Assembly (NCBI GenBank): GCA_036520615.1
Contig: DATDJI010000080.1
Coordinates: 3,809 to 67,808 of the forward strand
From: CAMCXE01 sp036520615
GTDB taxonomy: Bacteria > Pseudomonadota > Gammaproteobacteria > Pseudomonadales > Cellvibrionaceae
Length of the DNA: 64,000 nt
Reading direction: 5' to 3'
The translations under genes were made by a program, and so were the position numbers. Under the pieces are notes generated by a model that searched no databases, had not been told where the DNA came from, and saw only the letters and a program-made list of their open reading frames with translations. Below are positions 35,752-44,814 of this stretch, in pieces; within the stretch, counting starts at the first letter, position 1, and every line of letters starts with the position of its first letter.

Positions 35752-37191
35752 TTAATTTAATTTCGCTAATAGCAGGGCATTTAATTGTTGGGGGTTGGCT
35801 TGGCCTTTGGAGGCTTTCATCGCTTGGCCGGTGAAAAAGCCGAGCATTTTGGCTTTTTTATCTTCGGGGGCGGCGCGGTAGGCTTCTGCTTGAGTGGCGT
35901 TGGCGGCAATTATTTCGTCGATAATTTTTTCCAACGCGCTGCTGTCATTCATTTGTTGCAGGCCTTTGGATTTAATTAAGGCGTCGGCGTCATCTCCTTC
36001 ATCCGCCCAAATAGCATCGAATAATGTTTTACCGCTTTTGCTCGTAATCGTGCCATCAAAAATGCGCGCAATAATTTGGCCTAATTGTTCGGCGCTTACC
36101 GGGCAGTCTTTTAGGGTAATTTCGTGGCGGTTTAATTGGGCGGCTACTTCACCCATTACCCAGTTGGCGGCAAGTTTTGGTTGGCCACTTATTTTGGCGG
36201 CGGTTTCAAAATAAATAGAGGTGAGACGATCATTACTTAAAATCCCGGCGTCGTAGGCTGGCAGGCCGTAGTCGCTTTGGTAGCGGGCGGCTTTTGCTTC
36301 GGGCAATTCCGGCATGGCCGCGCGCACGGCGTCTAAAAAGGTATCGTCCAGTACTACGGGTAAAAGGTCCGGGCAGGGGAAGTAGCGGTAGTCGTTCGAG
36401 TCTTCTTTGCTGCGCATGCTGCGGGCTTTTTTCGTATCGCCGTTGTATAGGCGGGTTTCCTGAATCACTTTGCCGCCGCTTTCAATTAGGGTTATTTGTC
36501 GCTCAACTTCCAGCTCAATGGCCTCTTCCATAAATTTAAAGGAGTTGAGGTTTTTGGTTTCTGTGCGGGTACCGAGCGGCTCACCAGGGCGGCGCACGGA
36601 GATATTCACGTCAAAACGCAGAGAGCCCTGGCTCATTTCACCGTCACAAATACCCAAGGCTGTCACGAGCGCGTGGAGTTTTTTGGCGAAGGCGACGGCC
36701 TCTTCTGCATTGCTCATATCCGGCTCGCTCACCACTTCAATAAGCGGCGTGCCTGCGCGGTTGAGGTCGATGCCGGACATACCGTGGAAGTCTTCGTGCA
36801 GGGATTTGCCGGCGTCTTCTTCTAGGTGGGCGTGGTGGATGCGCACTTTTTTCAGGCCGCTACTGGTTTCAATTTCCATAAAACCTGCGCCCACTATGGG
36901 TTGGGCCAGCTGGGTGGTTTGGTAGCCCTTGGGCAGGTCCGGGTAGAAGTAGTTTTTGCGCTCAAAGTGGGAGCGGCGGTTGATCTCGGCGTTAATGCCT
37001 AAGCCAAACATCGCGGCCATTTTAAAAGCCTCAGCGTTGGGCGTCGGCAAGGTGCCGGGCATGGCGAGATCAATGGCGCAGGCTTGGGTGTTGGGCTCGG
37101 CACCGAAGGCGGTGCTTGAGCCTGAGAATATTTTGGTTTTGGTGGCGAGTTGGACGTGCACTTCAAGCCCGATAACGGTTTCCCATGGCAT
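35752..37191 (-). CDS. gatB: Asp-tRNA(Asn)/Glu-tRNA(Gln) amidotransferase subunit B
   Basis: GatB binds mischarged Glu-tRNA-Gln or Asp-tRNA-Asn and phosphorylates the acyl group, working with GatA and GatC. The 479-residue protein starts with WETVIGLEVHVQLATKTKIFSG, has the kinase-domain signature LNRAGTPLIEVVSEPDM, and ends with a helical YqeY-like tail (KMLGFFTGQAMKASKGQANP). The ATG at 37191 has AGAGGAA eight bases upstream. It follows gatA by 14 bp, giving the order gatC-gatA-gatB. Confidence 0.97.
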   Translation of the reverse strand: MPWETVIGLEVHVQLATKTKIFSGSSTAFGAEPNTQACAIDLAMPGTLPTPNAEAFKMAAMFGLGINAEINRRSHFERKNYFYPDLPKGYQTTQLAQPIVGAGFMEIETSSGLKKVRIHHAHLEEDAGKSLHEDFHGMSGIDLNRAGTPLIEVVSEPDMSNAEEAVAFAKKLHALVTALGICDGEMSQGSLRFDVNISVRRPGEPLGTRTETKNLNSFKFMEEAIELEVERQITLIESGGKVIQETRLYNGDTKKARSMRSKEDSNDYRYFPCPDLLPVVLDDTFLDAVRAAMPELPEAKAARYQSDYGLPAYDAGILSNDRLTSIYFETAAKISGQPKLAANWVMGEVAAQLNRHEITLKDCPVSAEQLGQIIARIFDGTITSKSGKTLFDAIWADEGDDADALIKSKGLQQMNDSSALEKIIDEIIAANATQAEAYRAAPEDKKAKMLGFFTGQAMKASKGQANPQQLNALLLAKLN

Positions 37192-37205
37192 GTCTGTAGT
37201 TCCTC

Positions 37206-38660
37206 TTATGCGATGTTGGCCGGGGCCAGGGTGTGGAAGGAGGTGGCCTGTTGGTATTGGCGGGCTGCGTTCAGCATCAGGCCTTCAGCAAAGTAGTTGC
37301 CGATAATCTGTAAGCCTACTGGCAGGCCATCGGCCAGGCCGCAGGGGATCGACATACCCGGCAGGCCTGCAAGGTTTGTGGCGATGGTATAGATGTCTTC
37401 TAGGTACATGGCCACTGGGTCTTTTGTTTTCGAGCCAAAGGCGAAGGCGGGGCCTGGGCAGGTGGGGCCGAGGATTAAGTCCACCTGCTTAAACGCGGCG
37501 ACAAAATCCTCTTGAATCAGGCGGCGAGCTTGTTGGGCTTTGGTGAAGTAGGCGTCGTAGTAACCAGCGGAGAGGGCGTAGCTGCCGACTAAAATGCGGC
37601 GTTTCACTTCATCGCCAAAGCCCTCGGTGCGGGATCTGCGATAGAGATCTTCCAGATCCTGCGGATCTTTGCAGCGGTGGCCGTAGCGCACGCCGTCGAA
37701 GCGCGACAGGTTGGCAGAGCATTCGGCCGGAGCGATGACGTAATAAGCCGGTACCGATAAGGCCGAGTGGGGCAGCGTGATTTCAACTAGGGTTGCGCCC
37801 ATGGACTCAAATTGGGCTAGCGCAGCTTTTACAGCAGCTTCGGTTTGTGGATGTAAACCTGCGCCAAAATATTCTACCGGCACGCCGATTTTTAGGCCTT
37901 TAAGCGGTTGGCTTAATGTGCTTGCGTAATTGGGAATCGGCTCGTCGATACAGGTGGCGTCTTTAGCGTCGAAGCTGGTGAGCGTGTTGAGCAACAGGCT
38001 TAAGTCTTCGGCTGATGTGGCCATCAAGCCTGCTTGATCAAGACTGGAGGCGAAGGCGATCATGCCCCAGCGGGAGATGCGCCCGTACGTGGGTTTTATG
38101 CCGCTGATGCCGCAAAGACTGGCCGGTTGGCGAATCGAACCGCCGGTGTCCGAAGCCGTGGCCGCTGGAGCCAAGCGTGCGGCTACCGCGGCGGCTGAGC
38201 CGCCTGAAGAACCGCCGGGTACACAGCCGACATTCCAGGGGTTTTTTACCGGGCCGTAATAGCTGGTCTCATTGGACGAGCCCATGGCGAACTCATCCAT
38301 ATTGGTTTTGCCGAGCATTACCACGCCCGCGTTGAGGTAGTTCTCCACAATCGTCGCGTTGTAGGGCGGGATAAAGTTATCTAGCATTTTGCTGCCACAG
38401 CTGGTGCGTACGCCCTCGGTGCAGAAAATATCTTTATGCGCGATAGGCAGGCCGCATAGTGCATGGGCATTTCCTTGTGCAAGCAGGCTATCAGCGGCAT
38501 CCGCTTGTTTGAGCGCCTGATCTTCGGTGAGCGTGACAAAGCTGTTGTACTGAGGGTCCAGGCGTTTTATACGCTCTAGATAATGAGTGGTGAGTTCGCG
38601 GCTGGAAATCGCGCGGCTGTGCAGCTGGGCCAGCAGGCTGGCAATGCTCTGGTTGTGCAT
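37206..38660 (-). CDS. gatA: Asp-tRNA(Asn)/Glu-tRNA(Gln) amidotransferase subunit A
   Basis: GatA is the glutaminase of the amidotransferase; it releases ammonia that passes to GatB. It belongs to the amidase-signature family. The catalytic Lys is in LPIAHKDIFCTEG, and the Ser-cisSer pair lies in the glycine-serine-rich VPGGSSGGSAAAVAA and DTGGSIRQPAS segments. Length 484 is normal. The ATG at 38660 starts MHNQSIASLL and follows gatC by 67 bp. Confidence 0.97.
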   Translation of the reverse strand: MHNQSIASLLAQLHSRAISSRELTTHYLERIKRLDPQYNSFVTLTEDQALKQADAADSLLAQGNAHALCGLPIAHKDIFCTEGVRTSCGSKMLDNFIPPYNATIVENYLNAGVVMLGKTNMDEFAMGSSNETSYYGPVKNPWNVGCVPGGSSGGSAAAVAARLAPAATASDTGGSIRQPASLCGISGIKPTYGRISRWGMIAFASSLDQAGLMATSAEDLSLLLNTLTSFDAKDATCIDEPIPNYASTLSQPLKGLKIGVPVEYFGAGLHPQTEAAVKAALAQFESMGATLVEITLPHSALSVPAYYVIAPAECSANLSRFDGVRYGHRCKDPQDLEDLYRRSRTEGFGDEVKRRILVGSYALSAGYYDAYFTKAQQARRLIQEDFVAAFKQVDLILGPTCPGPAFAFGSKTKDPVAMYLEDIYTIATNLAGLPGMSIPCGLADGLPVGLQIIGNYFAEGLMLNAARQYQQATSFHTLAPANIA

Positions 38661-38727
38661 GGGGCCTATGGCTCCTATGAATAATTAGCTAAAAAAGAAT
38701 TGTGTAATAAGCGTTGGTGGAGCGGTT

Positions 38728-39009
38728 TTAATCAATCACTTTGGGTACGAGATAAAGGCCGTCTTCGCAGGCGGGGGCTATGGCCATAAAGGCCTCGCGC
38801 ACATTGGGCTCGGTAACTACGTCCGCACGCAGGCGCGAAACTGCATCAAGCGGGTGGGACATAGGCGCAACACCTGTGGTGTCAAGGGCTTGTAATTGAT
38901 CGACCATGCGCAGCACATTGCTAATGCGGTCGGCTACTTCGGCTACTTGATCGGGGGCGATATTTAGGCGGGCGAGTTTGGCGAGTTTTTCTATCTGGTC
39001 GGCGTCCAC
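38728..39009 (-). CDS. gatC: Asp-tRNA(Asn)/Glu-tRNA(Gln) amidotransferase subunit C
   Basis: GatC is the small stabilising subunit that wraps between GatA and GatB. From GTG 39009 the product is 93 residues beginning VDADQIEKLAKLARLNIA, as in GatC family members, with the conserved helix and QLQALDTTGVAPMSHP. GGAG lies seven bases upstream of the GTG; a longer frame from 39081 adds 24 unlike residues. It is the first gene of the gat operon and diverges from mreB. Confidence 0.93.
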   Translation of the reverse strand: MDADQIEKLAKLARLNIAPDQVAEVADRISNVLRMVDQLQALDTTGVAPMSHPLDAVSRLRADVVTEPNVREAFMAIAPACEDGLYLVPKVID

Positions 39010-39323
39010 GAAGGGTCTCCCAATGGCACATAAAGTGAGCGTTAATAAAAAGCCTGGGCAGGTGATTTGGTGAGCTAACACCCTGTAAGCCGCCGCAATG
39101 CTCAGCGGCTAGACAAAAGGCTAGGTGGCCAGGTTTAAAGGCGCGCCAAGGTAACATATTTGTGCCTTGCCCTAAATCCCCAGCATTGCTAGAGTGCACG
39201 CCCGGATTTTTAGGCGCCCCTGCGGTTTTATTGGGCGGTCGCCTCTACTGTCGCCCGTTTCCATGGCAGTTATATCACTCCCCCCTATTTTGTTACCCCG
39301 TCTTTCTAAAGGTTTGAAGCGCT
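39010..39323. other. Divergent intergenic region gatC-mreB
   Basis: About 314 bp holding both promoters; no gene or clear box was recognised. Confidence 0.5.
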
Positions 39324-40355
39324 ATGTTTAAACGCCTGCGCGGTATGTTCTCCAATGATCTGTCCATTGATTTGGGCACCGCTAACACTCTAATTTACGT
39401 TCGTGACCGTGGCATCGTGCTCGATGAGCCATCGGTAGTCGCTATCCGCAACATCAATGGTCAGAAGTCGGTAGAAGCTGTTGGTATGGCAGCCAAACGC
39501 ATGCTTGGCCGCACCCCCGGCAATATCACGGCGATTCGCCCGCTTAAAGACGGTGTAATTGCCGACTTCCAAGTGACGGAAAAAATGCTGCAGCACTTTA
39601 TCCGCAAAGTACATGAAAATTCCTGGTTTCAGCCCAGCCCACGCGTGCTGATCTGTGTGCCTTGTATGTCCACGGAAGTGGAGAAGCGTGCAATCCGCGA
39701 GTCCGCACTCGGCGCCGGTGCGCGCCATGTGGATTTGATCCCAGAACCCATGGCTGCGGCCATAGGCGCGGGCTTAAACGTGGATCAAGCCACCGGCTCG
39801 ATGGTGGTAGATATCGGCGGCGGCACGACGGAAATCGCCATTATTTCTTTAAATGGTGTTGTGTTGTCCGACTCCGTGCGCATCGGCGGCGACCGCTTCG
39901 ATGAAGCCATTGTGAGTTTTGTGCGTCGCAAGTACGGCACGGTCATTGGTGAAGCCACGGCTGAGCGCATTAAAAAGGAAATCGGTAGCGCTTACGCAGG
40001 CTCGAAAGTATTGGAGATTGACGTGCGCGGCCGCAACCTGGCTGAAGGTGTGCCTAGAAGCTTCACGCTTAACAGCGATGAAGTGCTCGAAGCCTTGCAA
40101 GAGCCGCTCTCCGGTATCGTGCAAGCAGTAAAAAGTGCCCTTGAGCAAAGCCCGCCGGAGTTGGCTTCGGACATCGCCGAGAGCGGTATTGTGCTCACCG
40201 GTGGCGGCGCCTTGCTGCGGGATTTAGATCGTTTATTAATGGAAGAAACTGGCCTGCCTGTGCTTGTGGCGGAAGATCCGCTCACCTGTGTGGCGCGCGG
40301 CGGCGGCAGGGCTTTAGAGCTGATGGATGGCCGTAATTTTGATTTTTTAAGCTAA
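39324..40355 (+). CDS. mreB: Rod-shape-determining protein MreB
   Basis: Bacterial actin homologue that forms membrane-attached filaments directing side-wall peptidoglycan synthesis. The 343-residue protein shows actin-fold phosphate loops: DLGTANTLIYV (phosphate 1), VVDIGGGTTEIAII (phosphate 2) and VLTGGGALLRDLDRLL (adenosine). An amphipathic N-terminus (MFKRLRGMFS) is the expected membrane anchor. mreC follows after a 17-bp gap containing a small CCCC-TT-GGGG hairpin. Confidence 0.97.
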   Translation: MFKRLRGMFSNDLSIDLGTANTLIYVRDRGIVLDEPSVVAIRNINGQKSVEAVGMAAKRMLGRTPGNITAIRPLKDGVIADFQVTEKMLQHFIRKVHENSWFQPSPRVLICVPCMSTEVEKRAIRESALGAGARHVDLIPEPMAAAIGAGLNVDQATGSMVVDIGGGTTEIAIISLNGVVLSDSVRIGGDRFDEAIVSFVRRKYGTVIGEATAERIKKEIGSAYAGSKVLEIDVRGRNLAEGVPRSFTLNSDEVLEALQEPLSGIVQAVKSALEQSPPELASDIAESGIVLTGGGALLRDLDRLLMEETGLPVLVAEDPLTCVARGGGRALELMDGRNFDFLS

Positions 40356-40372
40356 TCCCCTTGGGGTGAGCT

Positions 40373-41476
40373 ATTAAACCCTTATTCCGCAAAAGCCCCT
40401 CCGCAGGGGTTCGCTTGGCCGTTTTATTGATGCTGGCCGTGGCATTGGCGTTGGTATATACGCAAACCCAATGGCTCGGCCCGCTCAAACAAAAGGCCAT
40501 CGATTTAGCGACTCCCTTTTATTGGCTAGCAAATATGCCTAGGGAAATGAGTGCCTGGAGTGAACAGCGTCTGGTACCCAAAGAACAGCTGCTGCAGGAA
40601 AACCAGGCCCTGCGCACCGAATTACTCATTCAACAACACCGCGCCCAACAGATGGCGGCGGTGGTTGCAGAAAACACCCGCTTGCGCCAATTACTCAATT
40701 CCGCTGACAAATTGGAAAACCGTGTGCTCGTTGCTGAGCTGATCGGCGTGGCGCCGGACCCAATGCTGCACCGTATTTTGATCAACCGCGGCCAAATGGA
40801 TGCTGTTTACGTGGGGCAGCCGGTTGTCGATGCCCAGGGGTTGGTTGGCCAGGTCATTGAGGTGGGCGAGCATTCGAGTTGGGTAATTCTCATCACCGAT
40901 ACCAGCCACGCCTTACCGGTCCAAATTAACCGCACTGGCGCGCGCCTAGTGGCCGAAGGGCGCGGCAATTTGTATCAATTGGGCTTGCGCCATGTACCGA
41001 ATAATTTTGATATTCAAGAGGGCGATTTACTGGTGAGTTCCGGCCTGGGTAAACGCTTTCCCAACGGTTATCCCGTGGCGGTTGTGGAGTCGATTAAGCC
41101 GGATAAATCCAGCCCTTGGGCGGAAGTCATCGCTAAGCCATTGGCCGAACTCAACCGCAACCGCCATGTGTTGTTGGTGTTTGAAGAAGCGCCGCAGTTA
41201 AATTCGAGCAAAGATGCGAACGGCACTGCATCGCCAATCACTGCTGGCGCAAGCTCGAGTAGTGCAAGCAGCTCAACCAGTGCCAGCAGTTCTGGCCACT
41301 CATCAAGCAGTTCAAGCAGCAGCTCCACAGGCAAGCCCAATCGACCCGCTCATCGAGCTCGCAGCGATGTGGCTGCAACTCCCACCGCTACGGCGCCGCG
41401 CGCAGCCGCCGGAAGCGCTGTACCAGCCCCCGCCGCCGTAAACCCCTCGGCCAAGCCTGGCGGGGCCGGGCAGTGA
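40373..41476 (+). CDS. mreC: Rod-shape-determining protein MreC with long poly-Ser tail
   Basis: MreC links MreB to the periplasmic wall-synthesis complex. It has a short cytoplasmic tail, one transmembrane helix (LLMLAVALALVY), a coiled coil (LLQENQALRTELLIQQHRAQ) and a periplasmic beta domain (VIEVGEHSSWVILITD). The C-terminus carries an unusual tail: about 30 residues mostly Ser, then Ala- and Pro-rich (ATPTATAPRAAAG). Family alignment wants the N-terminus IKPLFRKSPSAGVRLAVLL, which begins at an ATT codon at 40373 with GGGG six bases upstream; no ATG, GTG or TTG is available before a TTG at 40415 that would delete this part. The ATT start is therefore an inference. mreD overlaps the stop (GTGA). 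Confidence 0.9.
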   Translation: MKPLFRKSPSAGVRLAVLLMLAVALALVYTQTQWLGPLKQKAIDLATPFYWLANMPREMSAWSEQRLVPKEQLLQENQALRTELLIQQHRAQQMAAVVAENTRLRQLLNSADKLENRVLVAELIGVAPDPMLHRILINRGQMDAVYVGQPVVDAQGLVGQVIEVGEHSSWVILITDTSHALPVQINRTGARLVAEGRGNLYQLGLRHVPNNFDIQEGDLLVSSGLGKRFPNGYPVAVVESIKPDKSSPWAEVIAKPLAELNRNRHVLLVFEEAPQLNSSKDANGTASPITAGASSSSASSSTSASSSGHSSSSSSSSSTGKPNRPAHRARSDVAATPTATAPRAAAGSAVPAPAAVNPSAKPGGAGQ

Positions 41477-41961
41477 AAGTATCCGAGGGGGTGCTTGGGC
41501 TGTTGGCGGTAGTGTCAATTGTGTTGGCACTTTTGCTCTCGATCGTGGACTTACCGCAGCAATATGTGTGGCTGCGGCCTGAAGTGGTCTGCCTGGTTGT
41601 ACTTTATTGGGTGTTGTACACACCGCAGCGCATCGGCTTGGGTATCGCCTGGCTTGTGGGCTTGGCTCAGGACGTAGTAGAGGCGAGTGTCTGGGGCGCT
41701 CATGCGTTAGCGCTGTGTTTAGTTGCTTATATTGTTCAGGCTTCCTATCAGCGATTGTGCGCCCACTCTCCATGGCAACAATGCTTTTGGGTGTTCGTGT
41801 TGGTTGGAATTCATCAGATTTTTGTTAATTGGATGCAAGGATTGGAAGGCTTCGCAGGGCCGATTAGCTTCGTCATGCTGCCGACGATTATCAGTGCCTT
41901 ATGTTGGCCGTTGCTCGTGCGGATACTGCACCAATTGCGCGGGCACTATCACCTTACATAA
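41473..41961 (+). CDS. mreD: Rod-shape-determining protein MreD
   Basis: MreD is a small inner-membrane protein of the elongasome. The 162-residue product has about five hydrophobic helices (GLLAVVSIVLALLLSIV, VVCLVVLYWVLY, ALALCLVAYIVQASY, QQCFWVFVLVGIHQIF, FVMLPTIISALCWPLLVR). The start GTG at 41473 shares four bases with the mreC stop. The mreBCD set is complete here. Confidence 0.92.
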   Translation: MKVSEGVLGLLAVVSIVLALLLSIVDLPQQYVWLRPEVVCLVVLYWVLYTPQRIGLGIAWLVGLAQDVVEASVWGAHALALCLVAYIVQASYQRLCAHSPWQQCFWVFVLVGIHQIFVNWMQGLEGFAGPISFVMLPTIISALCWPLLVRILHQLRGHYHLT

Positions 41962-42019
41962 ATCAGTTTGTGCCGTGATATTTGCTCATCGTTTGGTTAT
42001 TTATTAGGGAAACTCCGAA

Positions 42020-42595
42020 ATGTCACCATGGTTTAGTTTCATAATATCTTGTCTAGCTATCCTGATATCGGGAGTTACTGCATGGCTGACTTTTTTCCGC
42101 AAAGGACAGTTATTGATGACAAAGCCAACCGTAATTTTTTTTGGTCCAGATGGATTTGAAAGTAAGAAAAATAAAATATATCTACGAACCATGCTCTATA
42201 GCACTGCTAAGCGCGGCCAGGTTTTAGAAAGCCTTCATATTTCACTGCGACGAAACGAGTCTAAGCAAAATTTCAATATTTGGGTTTACGGAGAAAGAGG
42301 CAATTTAAAAAGAGGAAGTGGGTTATTTGTTCCTTTAGAAGGAGTTATTTTTGATCATCATTTTCTCTTGCCCGAGGACGGTTCTAACTTCACCTTTCAA
42401 GGTGGTACGTACAATTTGGCCGTCATTGCCAAATTAGTAGGAGAGCCAAGCATTCAAGAATTAGCGTCTATTCGGCTCGTGATAAACGATTCACAGGCCT
42501 CGGAATTAGTGAAACCTAATATGGGCATTTACTTTAATTGGGGTCCGGATCAGCAGAGTTATCATTCTCATTTAGAGAAAAAGTCTGAACATTAA
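42020..42595 (+). CDS. Uncharacterised protein with N-terminal membrane anchor
   Basis: The 191-residue product has one hydrophobic N-terminal helix (FIISCLAILISGVTAWLTFF) and then a basic, beta-rich soluble part with KPTVIFFGPDGFE, RTMLYSTAKRGQVLESLHISLRRNE and NIWVYGERGN motifs. I have seen similar scattered hypothetical proteins in various bacteria but know no function. It is inserted between mreD and maf, a place where close relatives have no gene. Its codons look more AT-rich than its neighbours (ttt, ata, aaa), which suggests lateral gain. No start codon competes with ATG 42020. Confidence 0.7.
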   Translation: MSPWFSFIISCLAILISGVTAWLTFFRKGQLLMTKPTVIFFGPDGFESKKNKIYLRTMLYSTAKRGQVLESLHISLRRNESKQNFNIWVYGERGNLKRGSGLFVPLEGVIFDHHFLLPEDGSNFTFQGGTYNLAVIAKLVGEPSIQELASIRLVINDSQASELVKPNMGIYFNWGPDQQSYHSHLEKKSEH

Positions 42596-42702
42596 GCCGG
42601 ATTAGAACAGCTAACTAAGTTATTGCAAATTACGAAGCACCAAAGAGTCCCTGTGATTTTGGACTCAACTTTCCAGCGGCATTGAATTAAACCGAGGCAT
42701 GT

Positions 42703-43302
42703 ATGAGACAGAAGATCGTTGACCTAATTCTCGCCTCTGCCTCACCGCGCCGGGCGGAATTGTTGCGGCAAATTGGCGTGTGCTTTGATGTGCAGATTGC
42801 CAATGTGCCGGAAGTCTTAGGTGCTGGTGAATCGCCTTACGATTATGTCAGCCGCTTAGCCTTAGCTAAAGCGCGTGCCCTGGCAGTGACTAACGCTTTG
42901 CCGACACTTGGCGCCGATACCGTGGTTGTTTGCGATGGTCAGGTTTTGGAAAAACCCCGCGACGCTGAGCACGGACAGGCAATGCTATTGCAGCTGAGTA
43001 ATCGCCGCCACCAGGTGATGACGGGCGTTGCACTCGTAGCGGGATCAGGCGATCAAGTCCATACGCAATCAGTAGTTGTCACCACTGACGTATTTTTTGG
43101 CCCCATAAGCACTGATACAGCATTAGCCTATTGGCGTACCGGTGAGCCCCAGGACAAAGCCGGCGGCTATGCAATTCAGGGCTCCGGCGCGATGTTTGTC
43201 GAGCGCATTGAAGGCAGTTATAGCAATGTCGTGGGCTTGCCCTTATATGAAACTGCGCAATTGTTGCGTGCCTTCGCTGTGCCGATCGGGCAGGCGCGTT
43301 AA
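42703..43302 (+). CDS. maf: Maf-type nucleoside triphosphate pyrophosphatase
   Basis: Maf proteins hydrolyse non-canonical or house-cleaning dNTPs and NTPs to monophosphates. The family motif LILASASPRRAELLRQIGV opens the protein, followed by GADTVVVCDGQVLEKPRD (catalytic Asp region), QDKAGGYAIQGSGA and a final NVVGLPLYE. The motif spacing and 199-residue length fit YhdE-type Maf. rng follows about 30 bp downstream. Confidence 0.93.
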   Translation: MRQKIVDLILASASPRRAELLRQIGVCFDVQIANVPEVLGAGESPYDYVSRLALAKARALAVTNALPTLGADTVVVCDGQVLEKPRDAEHGQAMLLQLSNRRHQVMTGVALVAGSGDQVHTQSVVVTTDVFFGPISTDTALAYWRTGEPQDKAGGYAIQGSGAMFVERIEGSYSNVVGLPLYETAQLLRAFAVPIGQAR

Positions 43303-43332
43303 GCTTATGCCCCTTTTGTGCGATTAAGCCCC

Positions 43333-44811
43333 ATGAGCGACGAAATCCTAGTCAACGTAGGCCCCACTGAAACCCGCGTCGCCCTGATTGAAAATGGCGT
43401 TGTGCAAGAAATTTATATTGAGCGAGTGAAGCATAAAGGCTTTGTCGGCAATATTTATAAGGGCAAAGTGGTACGTGTACTGCCGGGTATGCAGGCGGCT
43501 TTTGTGGATATTGGCCAGGAAAAAGCAGGGTTTATTCACGCCGACGATATTGCCCCACTCAACGCTTCCGGCATGGAGGAGCGGATAGGCCCGACGCCTG
43601 ATATCAGCGAACTGGTGCGCGAGGGCCAGACACTTGTCGTGCAAGTAGCTAAGGATCCCATAGGTACGAAAGGCGCGCGCCTTACTACGCATTTGTCTGT
43701 GTCCGCGCGCTATCTCGTCTATATGCCCCAAACCTCCCATCTGGGGGTCTCTAACCGCATTGAGGATGAGGTTGAGCGCGAGCGCTTAAAACTGGCCGTG
43801 GAGAATCTGATCGCTCCCTATAAAGATCAATACTCGGGCGGTTTTATTGTGCGCACGCTGGCTGAAGGCGTCAGCGAAGAGGAGCTGGCGGCGGATATTC
43901 CGTTTGTGTACAAGCTGTGGCACAACCTTGCGGATACGGTAAAAAAAGCCAAAGCGCCGAGTATTATTTACGAAGATCTACCGCTGTTTTTGCGCACATT
44001 GCGCGATTTAATGCGTCCGCAAATCGAAAAAGTGCGTATCGACTCGCGGGAATCCTATGTGCGGCTGGAAAAATTTGCCAAGCATTACGCGCCAGAAATT
44101 GGCCACAGCATTGAGCACTACCCCGGCGAGCGGCCGTTATTTGACCTGTATGGAGTCGAGGAGGAATTGCGCCGCGCTCTGGATAAAAAAGTTGTGCTTA
44201 AATCCGGCGGCTATTTGGTTATCGAGCAGACGGAAGCTATGACGGTAATCGACGTAAATACTGGAGCCTTTGTCGGGCACCGCAATTTAGAAGAGACAAT
44301 TTTCAAAACTAATTTAGAGGCCGCAGTGGCCATTGCTCGCCAGCTGCGCCTGCGCAATCTCGGCGGCATTATTGTTATTGATTTTATCGACATGACTGAA
44401 GAGGAGCATCGCCGCCAAGTGTTGCGCACGCTGGAGAAAAGCCTGGAGCGCGACCGAGCCAAAAGCTCCATTCACGGCGTCTCGCATTTAGGTTTGGTGC
44501 AGATGACTCGCAAGCGCACGCGTGAATCCTTAAGCCAAGTATTGTGTGAACCTTGCCCAGCTTGTCAGGGGCGCGGCCTGTTGAAATCGGCGGAAACGGT
44601 CTGTTACGAAATGTTCCGCGAAATCCTCCGCGAGGCGCGTATGTACGACAACAAAAAATTCCTCGTACTCGCTTCCCAACTGGTGGTGGACCGCCTGCTG
44701 GAAGAGGAATCCGCTAATGTCGCCGACCTAGAGGCCTTCATCGGTAGACCAGTGGAGTTCCAGGTGGAGACGCTGTACAACCAAGAACAATACGACATAG
44801 TTCTGGTGTAG
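43333..44811 (+). CDS. rng: Ribonuclease G
   Basis: RNase G is an RNase E-like endoribonuclease that matures the 5-prime end of 16S rRNA and cuts some mRNAs. The N-terminal S1 domain includes FVGNIYKGKVVRVLPGMQAAFVDIG. The catalytic core has TVIDVNTGAFVG and IIVIDFIDM (Mg-binding Asp pair), and the zinc-link CPACQGRG occurs near residue 400. There is no long C-terminal scaffold, separating it from RNase E. I start at ATG 43333 (MSDEILVNVGPTETR); a GTG at 43318 adds five residues. Confidence 0.95.
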   Translation: MSDEILVNVGPTETRVALIENGVVQEIYIERVKHKGFVGNIYKGKVVRVLPGMQAAFVDIGQEKAGFIHADDIAPLNASGMEERIGPTPDISELVREGQTLVVQVAKDPIGTKGARLTTHLSVSARYLVYMPQTSHLGVSNRIEDEVERERLKLAVENLIAPYKDQYSGGFIVRTLAEGVSEEELAADIPFVYKLWHNLADTVKKAKAPSIIYEDLPLFLRTLRDLMRPQIEKVRIDSRESYVRLEKFAKHYAPEIGHSIEHYPGERPLFDLYGVEEELRRALDKKVVLKSGGYLVIEQTEAMTVIDVNTGAFVGHRNLEETIFKTNLEAAVAIARQLRLRNLGGIIVIDFIDMTEEEHRRQVLRTLEKSLERDRAKSSIHGVSHLGLVQMTRKRTRESLSQVLCEPCPACQGRGLLKSAETVCYEMFREILREARMYDNKKFLVLASQLVVDRLLEEESANVADLEAFIGRPVEFQVETLYNQEQYDIVLV

Positions 44812-44814
44812 CCA

